A stretch of DNA of 24,219 nucleotides from a virus. Shown one piece after another: positions 6,545-15,600 of this stretch. The notes under the pieces were generated by a model that did no database searches, was not told the DNA's origin, and saw only the letters and a list, made by a program, of their open reading frames with translations. Where the stretch lies: positions 1-24,219 of the IMG/VR virus record IMGVR_UViG_3300047510_001873. The stretch is one strand, 5' to 3'. Positions within the stretch are counted from its first letter, which is position 1; each line of letters starts with the position of its first letter. Position numbers and translations under genes: made by a program.

Positions 6545-8116
6545 ATGTCAAGGGCATCAAATCAAAAAGTCAATGCGGAGCTTTTCTCGCTAGAGCCAAC
6601 AGCTTTGTTGGAGTTCTTCATTATTTACTATGATTACATAAACCGCCCAGACGATAAACTTTACATCCACGGCGGAACGAATGGAATTAATGGTTCTGTT
6701 TATTGGCAGGGTCAAGAGTATCTTCCTTTTCCTATTCAAAGTTCTGGATTTGAATCTAGAGGAGATGGGACGCTTCCAAGGCCAAAGCTGATGGTGTCTA
6801 ACCAAGATTTTTTTGTTTCTAATTTAATTAGAAGATATAATAATCTTGTTGGCGCCAAAGTTGTAAGAAAAAGAGTTTTTTTAAAATTCTTGGATGCTGT
6901 CAATTTTTCAGATGGCATAAACCCTTATGGCTCCGCTGATTCGACAGCAGGATTAGAAGATCAAGTATTTTTTATTTTAAGAAGATCCGCCGAAAATAGG
7001 GCGATTGTTGAATTTGAATTAGCTTCTCCATTAGAAATAGAAAATGTTACTTTCCCAAGAAGAACTGTAATGGCTAGATATTGCAGTTTTCATTATCGCG
7101 GAAATGGCTGTCGGTACATGGGTCCGCCAATAGCGGATGAAAACGATCAACAGTTAACGGCAAAAGAAATAAAATTCACTTCTGGCTTAATAAGAAGAAG
7201 ATACAATACTTCAGACAATGTAGAGCCAAGCAATAGCGCGCAATTTACTAGTAAAATTGCCGCTGCCCCATTTCAAACCCCAGACGGAGAAGATGTAGTT
7301 ACTTCTATTGCAGAGACGGTTACCTATAATGGATCTAGCTATAATGTAATTGGATTTCCCGTTTATGCAGCAGATAATTATTACCTTGAGTACCTTGGTT
7401 ATTTTAAGGTTGATTACTCAGAAGGTGGAGAGTATTATTTTGGCGTTGATCCAGATGATGCTGCGGAAATATTTATTGATGGTAGATTAATTGCTGGAGA
7501 CTATGGCAAAGGCCCAAGACAAGGATCAGGGCCGCAAGGAACAACTGGATCTATAATATTAAAAGAGGGCCACCACAGAGTTTTGGTTCGTTTTTATGAA
7601 AACGGGGGTACTCAGAACCCAAATCCACAAGGATTAACAGTTTTTTATAAAACACCTGGTTCTTCAACTTGGACTTCAGTTCCAGCAGCCAGATGGTATT
7701 ACAACCCTTCAGAAAGAAATCTTTTAACATCGTCTCAAAGATTCTTTTCGTCTTCTCCCTTGGATGTTTGGGTCAGCATAGAAATCGCAGCGCTAAGGAA
7801 TGCGGCAAACAAAGGTTTGTGGAAAATGGACACTAATTATAAAACTGGAGACTATGTTTACATAGAAAATCCACATGTAAAAGTTGCTAAAAAAAATATA
7901 AACGAAATTCCAAATTGGACTCCTCTTTTGAAATTTTACATGTGCGTCAAAACGCATACGGCAACAGGATCAAAACACCCATCGTTCAGTAGAGAATTTT
8001 GGGTTTCAGATCAATGCTCAAAATCCATAAATGGATGCAAGTTGAGATTCGGAGATGATGGAGTTTTGCCGTTTGGAGGCTTTCCTGGTACAGAAGAATA
8101 CGCAATAAACCAATAA
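6545..8116 (+). CDS. Minor tail protein L-like, with inserted PA14-like and CBM-like modules
   Basis: The protein has 523 residues; lambda gpL has 232. Residues 1-190 match the gpL family: an N-terminal helix, 'VYWQGQEYLPFPIQSSGFE', 'LPRPKLMVSN', 'ASPLEIENVTFPRRTV' and Cys180/Cys189 in 'YCSFHYRGNGC'. The family C-terminus returns at the end: Cys491/Cys498 in 'CSKSINGC' followed by 'LRFGDDGVLPFGGFPG'. In lambda these four Cys hold an Fe-S cluster. Between the two pairs are a PA14-like domain (about 275-390, with Asp-Asp in 'VDPDDAAEIFIDG' and 'EGHHRVLVRF') and a CBM5/12-like segment (about 425-490: 'YKTGDYV', Tyr465, Cys467, His471, Trp486). It belongs to the tail tip and probably touches host glycans. 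It leads the tail operon and its TAA overlaps the next ATG by one base. Confidence 0.88.
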   Translation: MSRASNQKVNAELFSLEPTALLEFFIIYYDYINRPDDKLYIHGGTNGINGSVYWQGQEYLPFPIQSSGFESRGDGTLPRPKLMVSNQDFFVSNLIRRYNNLVGAKVVRKRVFLKFLDAVNFSDGINPYGSADSTAGLEDQVFFILRRSAENRAIVEFELASPLEIENVTFPRRTVMARYCSFHYRGNGCRYMGPPIADENDQQLTAKEIKFTSGLIRRRYNTSDNVEPSNSAQFTSKIAAAPFQTPDGEDVVTSIAETVTYNGSSYNVIGFPVYAADNYYLEYLGYFKVDYSEGGEYYFGVDPDDAAEIFIDGRLIAGDYGKGPRQGSGPQGTTGSIILKEGHHRVLVRFYENGGTQNPNPQGLTVFYKTPGSSTWTSVPAARWYYNPSERNLLTSSQRFFSSSPLDVWVSIEIAALRNAANKGLWKMDTNYKTGDYVYIENPHVKVAKKNINEIPNWTPLLKFYMCVKTHTATGSKHPSFSREFWVSDQCSKSINGCKLRFGDDGVLPFGGFPGTEEYAINQ

Positions 8117-8478
8117 TGAAATCTATTATAGATCACGCAAATACATCTGAAATTGAAGTTTGTGGATTCGTCTTAGTTGAAAACGGCGAATTGAAAAGCG
8201 AACCAGCCAAAAACATAGCTTCGTATCAAAATGATATATTTGAAATACATCCTCTAGAAGTAGTGCGTAAAATTAGAAGTGGTAAGCTTGCAGCTATCTA
8301 TCATACTCACCCAAGCTGCGGAGAACAGGAGTCGAAATTCGACAGATTTAATTGTGAAAATTCTTGCGTTCCTTATTTGATCTATAGCAAGGAAACAAAT
8401 AAATTTAATTTAATTTTGCCGAGAAAACCTCATGTAAATAAAGAGTATATTGAAATATTAAGGAAAAACTATGACTAA
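8116..8478 (+). CDS. JAMM/Mov34-type metallopeptidase, stand-alone tail assembly protein K N-terminal domain
   Basis: The protein has 120 residues. It carries a full JAMM motif: Glu14 in 'EVCGF', then His63-x-His65-Pro, six residues, Ser73, two residues, Asp76. These bind zinc and activate water in the JAB1/MPN family. In lambda gpK this domain is fused to an NlpC/P60 peptidoglycan hydrolase; here the protein ends after the JAMM domain and no NlpC/P60 domain is found in the window. It may process a tail protein during assembly or act on the cell wall at infection. Position between L-like and I-like genes is exactly the lambda order. It overlaps both neighbours (one base and eight bases). Confidence 0.88.
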   Translation: MKSIIDHANTSEIEVCGFVLVENGELKSEPAKNIASYQNDIFEIHPLEVVRKIRSGKLAAIYHTHPSCGEQESKFDRFNCENSCVPYLIYSKETNKFNLILPRKPHVNKEYIEILRKNYD

Positions 8479-11110
8479 TGTATTTTTGTACGGAGAGTTA
8501 AGAAATAAATTTGGAGGAGAGTTTGCGTTCAACATCAATTCTGCTAGAGAAGCGTTTTTGGCTGTCAATGCTAATAGAAAAGGGTTTTTAGATGAGATAA
8601 AAAAGCTAGCGGCAAAAGGAATTTTTTATAGAGTTATAGTTGACGACGAAGTAATAGAGAAAGAAAAACAGCTTCTTATCGCTAAACCTCCTAAAGAGAT
8701 TCACATTGTTCCAGTTGTGTGGGGAGCAGGAAGAAATGGGGCGGCAATTGGAATGCTTGTGGTTGGAATAGCTCTTGTAGCTATGACTGGTGGTCTTGCA
8801 GCGATTGGAATTCAAGGCATGTCCGCTTTTGCTGGCGCCACAGCAACTGCCGCTGCTGGCTCATTGGCTGGAGCCGCAGGATTTGTCGGTTCTCTTGGTA
8901 TGGCGTTAGCCGTGCAAGGCGCAATGACCCTTCTTTTCCCGCCTCCAAAACCTGACTTTAATCAAGAAGTTCAAGCTGGCGGTAAGTCTTATTTGTTTGG
9001 CAATAAACCGTCTAACGCTTCTCAAGGTCAAGCTGTACCAGTCGGCTATGGAAGACTAAAAATAGGATCTTCTCAAATAAGTTCAAGCGTTGATCATTAC
9101 GGAATAAACGCAGACGTAAAGCAGCTAATGGCTCCTGTAGATAAGCCAATTGATGATTACACTCAGTTAGAGTTTGCTGATGAGCAAGAGCTTACCCAGC
9201 AAGATTCATTTTCGACCAATCAGTCTGCTATCTTTGAAGAGCCGTTGAATATTTACTATATAAATGTATTAAACTCTTACATAGATATCCTGACAAAAAG
9301 CGCAGAAAAAGTAGTTTCTAGACCTGTTGAAGTTGTTGTAAGAAAAAATACAGAGATAATTTCTAACCCGGATCTTCCAACTTATGATGCAGATATAAAA
9401 TATGAGTGGGAAGAGGTGAGCACGGACGCCTCCAAGGGACAGGTTAGAATAGAAAATCCATATTCTTTTAAAACAGGAATAATTTTAAGATCGTATCACT
9501 CCCCTGATTTCACTGTCACGAACGATTATAATAATATCACAAATATTGATCCAAGCTATTTTACTTCTTACGAAGTTGATGATTTGGTGAGATTTGGGCC
9601 TCAACAATTTTATAAATCAAAATTTCTTTCTTACGATGCTAATTATGTATACAGAAGTGGAGAATTAGTTAATTATCCGACAGGAACAGACACAGAAACA
9701 TTTTTTCAAGCTAAAGAAAATGACAGAACTGGTTTCTTTGGTCTTACGCCAACTGGAAGTGATGGGTTAATAAGAACAGACTATTGGAGAAAAATTCTTC
9801 CGCCTCCTTTAGAGTATTTGTACAAATGCACTGCAACTACAACTGGACATTTGCCAACTACTGGCGCATTAGACGCAAACGGAGCCCCAATTGCAGAAAC
9901 TAATTTTTGGACAAGAGTAGAATCTCCCTCTAGCACACAGGAAATGAACGCTTTGTTTAAAGATTACCCATCTTACACTGACAACAAACAATTCGTTCAT
10001 GTTGGAAACTTTGATGGCTTAAATGAACCAGGGATCCAAGGCGTAAGCTCTAATTTAGATAACTACGGAATGGAGTTTCTTGGATATTTTTATGTTTCGG
10101 TCGCTGGCAGAATAAAGAATGTTTATGAACTGGGAACTGCCCAAGGTACTTATGAAATAATTAAAGTTGGCAATACTGGTCAATGGAGTGGCCTTGGCTT
10201 AACTGGTCAAGGAGGAGTCGCATTAACTCCAAGAATAGGCGCGACTTTCAATAAAACTGCGACGCAAGGAACCAGCGATGGCAAAGTAGCGCAAGTAGCT
10301 GAATTCCAATTTAAATTGGATTCTGACGATGCTTCGGATTTGTTTATAGATCAAAGCGGAGTTTCTACATATTATGGTGGGCATGGGATGTATTCTGGAT
10401 TCGCTAATCCTTTAGCTCCAACACAAGACCAAATTACCGCGCTTCATTCAACTGTTAGCCCAATTTATTTAACCGCTGGCTATCATCGTTTGTACGCTAG
10501 AGTTCAAGATTCTAGAGGGGCAGAAGGAATAACTATCTATCATAGGTACGATACAGATAGAAATGGATCATATTCAGATTGGGCAGTACTTCCAAAAGAA
10601 AAGATTTTTTATTCAAATGATGACTTGCAATTTCCCAGAGATGAAAAATTCTTGGAACAAGGAATTTCTGGATATATAACTCCAGCAGATGGACAGGGAG
10701 AAACAATGGTGAGCGGACAAAGCTATAAAATAATAGTTCCAAGTTCAACTTCTTGGACTGAATTAGGAGCAGCTTCTTCAGCCGCTGGGACTGTATTTTA
10801 TTACAATGGAGGTGACGCTGGAACTTCGGATGCCAACGCAAGAGTAACAAAAGATTTTGTAAATTATGCCCAGCAAAATTCGGCAGAATCAAATAGGCTT
10901 GTCAGATTTGTAGCCAACAGAAGAGAAGTCAACGGCTCTGTGGACAATGGTTATGCAACTTATAAAGCAAGATATGTTTGTAAGGCGACCATAGGCGATA
11001 GAACTACAATTTCTGCGTCTCCTGTAAGAATGAATGTTAGATTTATCCCAATGGAGCTTTCAAGAGGAACTTCTAAAGACGCAATCTTACCACCTCAATC
11101 TCAAGTTTAA
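8471..11110 (+). CDS. Tail tip assembly protein I-like, greatly extended with adhesion-like modules
   Basis: The protein has 879 residues; lambda gpI has about 223. Residues 1-205 match gpI: 'VFLYGELRNKFGGEF' at the start, 'IHIVPVVWGAGRNGA' (about 77-91), a Gly/Ala-rich hydrophobic stretch (about 92-157), then 'SYLFGNKPSNASQGQAVPVG' and 'YGRLKIGSSQISS'. The added part has a CBM5/12-like aromatic segment (about 388-442, 'YRSGELV' to 'YWRKI'), a second similar segment just after it, and a PA14-like domain (about 530-718) with 'DSDDASDLFID' and 'AGYHRLYARV'. A copy of a recurring 'W..(I/L)GA' module lies inside the PA14 region (about 558-610) and another follows it (about 750-790, 'SWTELGA'). 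AGGA six bases before the ATG is a good ribosome site. The extension probably decorates the tail tip with glycan-binding domains. Confidence 0.8.
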   Translation: MTNVFLYGELRNKFGGEFAFNINSAREAFLAVNANRKGFLDEIKKLAAKGIFYRVIVDDEVIEKEKQLLIAKPPKEIHIVPVVWGAGRNGAAIGMLVVGIALVAMTGGLAAIGIQGMSAFAGATATAAAGSLAGAAGFVGSLGMALAVQGAMTLLFPPPKPDFNQEVQAGGKSYLFGNKPSNASQGQAVPVGYGRLKIGSSQISSSVDHYGINADVKQLMAPVDKPIDDYTQLEFADEQELTQQDSFSTNQSAIFEEPLNIYYINVLNSYIDILTKSAEKVVSRPVEVVVRKNTEIISNPDLPTYDADIKYEWEEVSTDASKGQVRIENPYSFKTGIILRSYHSPDFTVTNDYNNITNIDPSYFTSYEVDDLVRFGPQQFYKSKFLSYDANYVYRSGELVNYPTGTDTETFFQAKENDRTGFFGLTPTGSDGLIRTDYWRKILPPPLEYLYKCTATTTGHLPTTGALDANGAPIAETNFWTRVESPSSTQEMNALFKDYPSYTDNKQFVHVGNFDGLNEPGIQGVSSNLDNYGMEFLGYFYVSVAGRIKNVYELGTAQGTYEIIKVGNTGQWSGLGLTGQGGVALTPRIGATFNKTATQGTSDGKVAQVAEFQFKLDSDDASDLFIDQSGVSTYYGGHGMYSGFANPLAPTQDQITALHSTVSPIYLTAGYHRLYARVQDSRGAEGITIYHRYDTDRNGSYSDWAVLPKEKIFYSNDDLQFPRDEKFLEQGISGYITPADGQGETMVSGQSYKIIVPSSTSWTELGAASSAAGTVFYYNGGDAGTSDANARVTKDFVNYAQQNSAESNRLVRFVANRREVNGSVDNGYATYKARYVCKATIGDRTTISASPVRMNVRFIPMELSRGTSKDAILPPQSQV

Positions 11111-11111
11111 C

Positions 11112-12014
11112 GTGAAAATTTTAAATCCATATAGATTTTACAGAGGAGGCAAAGGAGAAGCGGATACTCCTGCGCTGGAGCCACCAAGAAGGCAAGATCT
11201 TAGAAGATCTATTTCGATTTCAGAAAGCGTTGATGTTCTTTGCGAAGGGCCGATTTATGGACTTGTTGATAAATTTGGCAAAAAAGTATATGGATTGGAT
11301 ATGTTAAAAGGTATTTATTTGAATAAAACTCCAGTTATGAATGCAAATGGAGAATATAATTTCAGAAATGTTTCAATGGAAATTAATCTTGGAACCGAGA
11401 ACCAAAAGCCTTTGGCGAACTTTAGAAACGTATACATAATGAGGCCCGCTTCATTTAAGCTTTTGGGTCCAATAAACAATCAACTTACTCCAGATGGCTC
11501 AATTGATAAAAGGTACAGCAATGGAGAAAAGGGCGTTCCAGCAGTAAGAAACTTTTCTGATTGGGCCGCTGGTTGGCCTACGCAGCCTCAAGACCCATTC
11601 GTTTTTGTTCATCAAATACGAAACAAAGATGTTAAAAAAATAAGAATAAGTCTTCTTGTTGAGGCTTTGTTCGATACTGTAGATATTGGAGAAGGTGGAA
11701 AAGGAAAAGATATTGGTCTTAGTAAGGCAGCTACTGTTAAAATTTTAGTAAAAACGGGCGTCGATGGGGCGGCTCCATTTCAAGTTAAAGAATTTCCCAT
11801 AACAGGAACAGCGCAAACTCCTTTCGCGTTAACCCTTGGAGAACAAATTTCTCAGCCATTTGGACAAGGAACTTACAGATCAATTGGAGGAGGTGGTGCA
11901 GGAGGTATGATACTAACAGGTCCAACTGGAGGTTCGTTCTCTAGCTTTAGAGACTATTTCTCAAGTGTATTTTTCCAAGATCGTCTGCCAGTGACACCGT
12001 TTGTTTCATCGTAA
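11112..12014 (+). CDS. Tip attachment protein J-like, N-terminal part of a split J
   Basis: The start chosen is GTG at 11112, one base after the previous stop, giving 300 residues; the ATG at 11034 would overlap the preceding gene by 77 bases and add residues unlike J. Residues 30-52 ('RRSISISESVDVLCEGPIYG') and 67-94 ('GIYLNKTPVMNANG', 'YNFRNVSMEINLGTENQ') match the J N-terminus. Around 190-240, 'DVKKIRISLLVEALF' and 'AATVKILVKTG' match the next beta-rich J domain. The protein then ends in a Gly-rich tail instead of continuing into the rest of J, which resumes in the gene starting at 12605. J forms the central tip and contacts the receptor. The break falls inside a domain that is continuous in lambda J. 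Confidence 0.82.
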   Translation: MKILNPYRFYRGGKGEADTPALEPPRRQDLRRSISISESVDVLCEGPIYGLVDKFGKKVYGLDMLKGIYLNKTPVMNANGEYNFRNVSMEINLGTENQKPLANFRNVYIMRPASFKLLGPINNQLTPDGSIDKRYSNGEKGVPAVRNFSDWAAGWPTQPQDPFVFVHQIRNKDVKKIRISLLVEALFDTVDIGEGGKGKDIGLSKAATVKILVKTGVDGAAPFQVKEFPITGTAQTPFALTLGEQISQPFGQGTYRSIGGGGAGGMILTGPTGGSFSSFRDYFSSVFFQDRLPVTPFVSS

Positions 12015-12015
12015 A

Positions 12016-12588
12016 ATGCAAAATCAAAAAACAATAGAAGAAATTCTAGCATCGAGCATAAAGCCCAGAAATTATTCTGATATTTTGGCGATTATTTATA
12101 ATTTGAGAAAAAGAGAGAAAAAAGACTATTTCCCACAAGCTTTTCAAAAAAACATTGTTAGTTCTACAGCTATTGGTGATAGTGGGACTTACAGTGTATT
12201 TGATGCCATTAATGCTTCTTATTCAAGAAGCTCCACAATGACTTTGGCAGGAAGGGCTAGCTATGCAGAAACAAATGGGGCAATAGTTGTAGAAAAAAAA
12301 GCAATAGGCATTTTTGCATGGATAGACGTAAATCGCCAAGGATCTCCATTTTATTTGCCAGAAGCTAAGTCCATTCAGTGCCCAGGCTCTCAAATTCAAA
12401 GCAATGGGCAGTTTTCTTTTGATGTCCCAGAATCGATTATGCAAAGTTTAAGTTTGGGAACTCATTACATATATATTGACGCATCTTCTCCAGATAATCC
12501 AGCAGTAAGGTTAACTGCTTCTGGAACAGGCACAGACCCAACAAACTTGTATACTTACAATGTAAGAAGCTTTACAATAACTGCTTAA
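12016..12588 (+). CDS. Beta-sandwich-like protein inserted between the two parts of J
   Basis: The start chosen is the ATG at 12016, one base after the previous stop, giving 190 residues; a TTG at 12001 would add five. The first 45 residues are helical and charged ('KTIEEILASSIK', 'YNLRKREKKDYF'). The rest looks like a beta-sandwich: 'AIGIFAWIDVNRQG', 'NGQFSFDVPESIMQSL', 'GTHYIYIDASSPDN'. The order 'GxFSFxVP...L..G.HxIYxxA' recalls bacterial Ig-like domains, but this is a weak resemblance. Because it sits between the J N-terminal and C-terminal genes, it is probably a tail-tip component that fills or caps the split site. No family is firmly recognised. Confidence 0.6.
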   Translation: MQNQKTIEEILASSIKPRNYSDILAIIYNLRKREKKDYFPQAFQKNIVSSTAIGDSGTYSVFDAINASYSRSSTMTLAGRASYAETNGAIVVEKKAIGIFAWIDVNRQGSPFYLPEAKSIQCPGSQIQSNGQFSFDVPESIMQSLSLGTHYIYIDASSPDNPAVRLTASGTGTDPTNLYTYNVRSFTITA

Positions 12589-12604
12589 AACTTATAATAT
12601 ATAA
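12589..12604 (+). promoter_or_regulatory. AT-only leader before the J C-terminal gene
   Basis: The 16 bases between the stop at 12588 and the ATG at 12605 contain TTATAATATATAA and no Shine-Dalgarno-like purines. The TATAAATG reaching into the start codon resembles the T4-type late promoter core TATAAATA in all but the last base. It could be an internal late promoter or simply an unstructured AT-rich ribosome entry site. The inference rests on this one match. Confidence 0.3.
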
Positions 12605-15600
12605 ATGAGCGATCCGAAAGAAGGTGAAAACGGTGGAGAAGATGGCGATGTAGTAGATCAATATCTACAAATATCGTCCAATGAAATAGTTTTGCCAGAA
12701 TCAGTAAATGGAAAAGATAGGTATGTGACTATAGAAAAAATCTCTGCGGAGACGGTTTCGCCTTTGATAAAAAAAGATGTTTCAGTTGACTCTATCTATG
12801 AAATTATAGACAGGAACTTTTCATATCCATTGACAGCCCACGTTGGATTGAAATTTGACTCAAGAAGCTTTTCTCAAGTTCCAGCAAAAGAGTTTGATGT
12901 TAAAATGAAAAAAATCAAAGTCCCTTCCAATTATTTTCCAATTGGAGGAGATGGATTAGATAGGCGATATGTATTTTCTAATCCAGACTATCCAGCAAAT
13001 CCAACGACTTTAGATGCGGTATTTATTGTGGATCAAAACATGAATTCTGCAACTCGCGCTCTTTTGAGAAGAAATTTGCAGTCATTTTTAACAAAATTAA
13101 TTGCTGGATATACAAATGTAAGATTCTCAATTTGGCAAACGGCTGCATCTGGAATCAATACAATAATTAATGAAAAGACAGGCGACACCATAAATGGATT
13201 CACCCATTATGATTCTTACTTCTTTAGAGAAGTAGAAACTCCAGATTCGACCGGAGCCAATCAAACAAACCTTTATAAACTATTAGATTCTGCGCTTGGC
13301 GCAACACAATTAAACCCAGAGACAAGCCCAAACCCAGACGAAACAATCATCACGAACTTCTTTCTAAGAAAGAGTCAATTTTCGATTACTGATGAAGTCG
13401 GGAAAGCTTCAGAAGCCTCTTTGCTGCAATCCATTTGGAAAAATACGGTAAGAAAAATAATTTATTTTTCTGGTTCTACGCCAGAAGTAATGCACCCGAC
13501 AACATATAACTTGTTACTAAACCAAGCTGCTGAAAATGGAATTCAGATATACTATTTAAATACAGATCCAGATTTTTCTGGAACAAGAACTTTAAGAGAA
13601 TTGGCGACAGAAACTGGAGGCGCCAAATTTAATCTTGGGCACGATTCAGACATCAAGCTTCAGCAATTCTGCGATGCCAATTTTTACGACAGTAATAAGA
13701 TTTATTATGGAGATTGGGACGGAACGTTCAAAACAGCTTGGACTGATAACCCTGCTTGGATTTTGTATGACATAATTACAGATTTTAATTATGGCCTTGG
13801 AAATTTTATAGATTTAGGATCTGTTGACAAATGGAGCTTATATGATATTGGGCGTTACTGCGATGCAGTAGATGATGATGGTAGATTTAAAGGAGTTCCA
13901 GATGGTAAAGGAGGACTTGAACCAAGATATACGTGCAACATTATTTTTTATAATAAAGACGAAGCTTACAATATATTAAAAGACGTAGCTGCTATCTTTA
14001 AGGGTATAGTCTATTGGAATACAGAAGGGTTTTCTTTTTTTGCTGATAGGCCAAAAGATCCTATAATGTATTTCGCAAACGCGAATATTAAAGATGGAGC
14101 TTTTCAATATACCGAAACAGCAAGAAATAAACGATATACCGCAGTTGAAGTTGTATACAACGATAGATATGACGACTACAAAACAAAAATGGAGTTTGTA
14201 GAGGACGTTGATGGTATAAGAAAATATGGATTAAATCCATTTAAAGTTAATGCCGCTGGCTGCACTTCAAGATCAGAAGCAAAAAGAATTGGTCGATACA
14301 TATTATATAGTTCAATATTTGAAGCTGACAATGTAAGTTTTACAGCAGGAATCGAAGCCGCATATCTGCAACCAGGAGATATTTTTGGCGTTAGCGATGA
14401 AGTTAGAAATGTTGGCAGAACTTTCGGAAGAATATTAGCAGTTGACCAGTCTTCAAATTCAATCAAGATTGATGGAGAGTTTAAGGCTCCAACAGCGGAA
14501 GATCCTTATGGTCTAGATTCGGGCGTATATATTCACATTCCATCTGGAAATTTTGCTGTTTCGGATTTAAACGCTCTTACTGGCAGCGATGGAGATTTTA
14601 CCGGAACTCTCGCTCAAATTAGATCAAGAAGGCAGACGCAAACAAGAAAATTTAATATACATACGGTAAGCGATGATCCATACGGAGCAACATTAACATT
14701 AACAGGAGATTTTTGCCTTCAGAACGTTGTAACTGATGTATACGCCATAGAGGGAAGAATTTCTGGCGCAAGTTATACTGGTCAGACGCTTTTGACTGGA
14801 TCTGTATATGATTTCCCAAATCATGTCGTTGCTGGAGGTAATCCAAGATGGGATTCTTTAAGCTTCTCTGATGTCTCTGGTGTTCTTTCTGATTTTGAAA
14901 TAGATATCGATTTTCTTGGAACTGCTGGAACTGGACAAGTGATTGGAAATGAAACGAATTGGACTGGCAATATCGCTTATTCAATTTCTTCAAATTCAGT
15001 TTTTAATATTAATGGTTCAACAGCTTTATCTATAGGAACAAGTCAGACTTATGCGGCAAGAATAAATGCCGCTGGGACGGTGACTGCATCTGGAGCAATA
15101 TCTGATTTAAATGCAATATTTTCTAATTCCATATATACTAGCGCAAGCGATGGAGATGTGATTATTGTATTTACAAGAGGAGCACAAATAAGTAATCAAT
15201 TTGTACCGAATTCAACTTGGGCCTCTTTTGCTGCCACAGAAATATTTAAAATTGGCAAAGACGATACTAGTTCCGCGACAGCTAATTATGGCTATGCCTG
15301 TGCATTAATCAAAGGCGGGTATAGAGTTTTAGAAAGAGCATCAAAAACTATTGGAGAATACGGAAACGTATTATTTACTTATAGAGACCTTTTAGCTTTT
15401 TCTAGATTAAGACCATACTACACTTTTGTTCAAGCTGATTTTGGAAACAGAAATGAATCTAGCCATTTAGAATGGGCAAAGGGCGTTGCTTATTCTGTAG
15501 GAGATGTAGTAAAGGTAAGTTCAGTTCCATACATATGTACAAAAGCGCATACTTCTAGTAACACATTTGCAGAAGATTATGACGCAGGAAGCGCATCAAA

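Noticed and set aside
10533-10892. Minus-strand open frame of 119 codons inside the I-like gene, and similar ones at 14652-14993, 8606-8815 and 12223-12444
   Set aside because: They are shadows of strongly supported plus-strand tail genes; their residues are Leu/Gln/Ser-rich antisense readings without domains.
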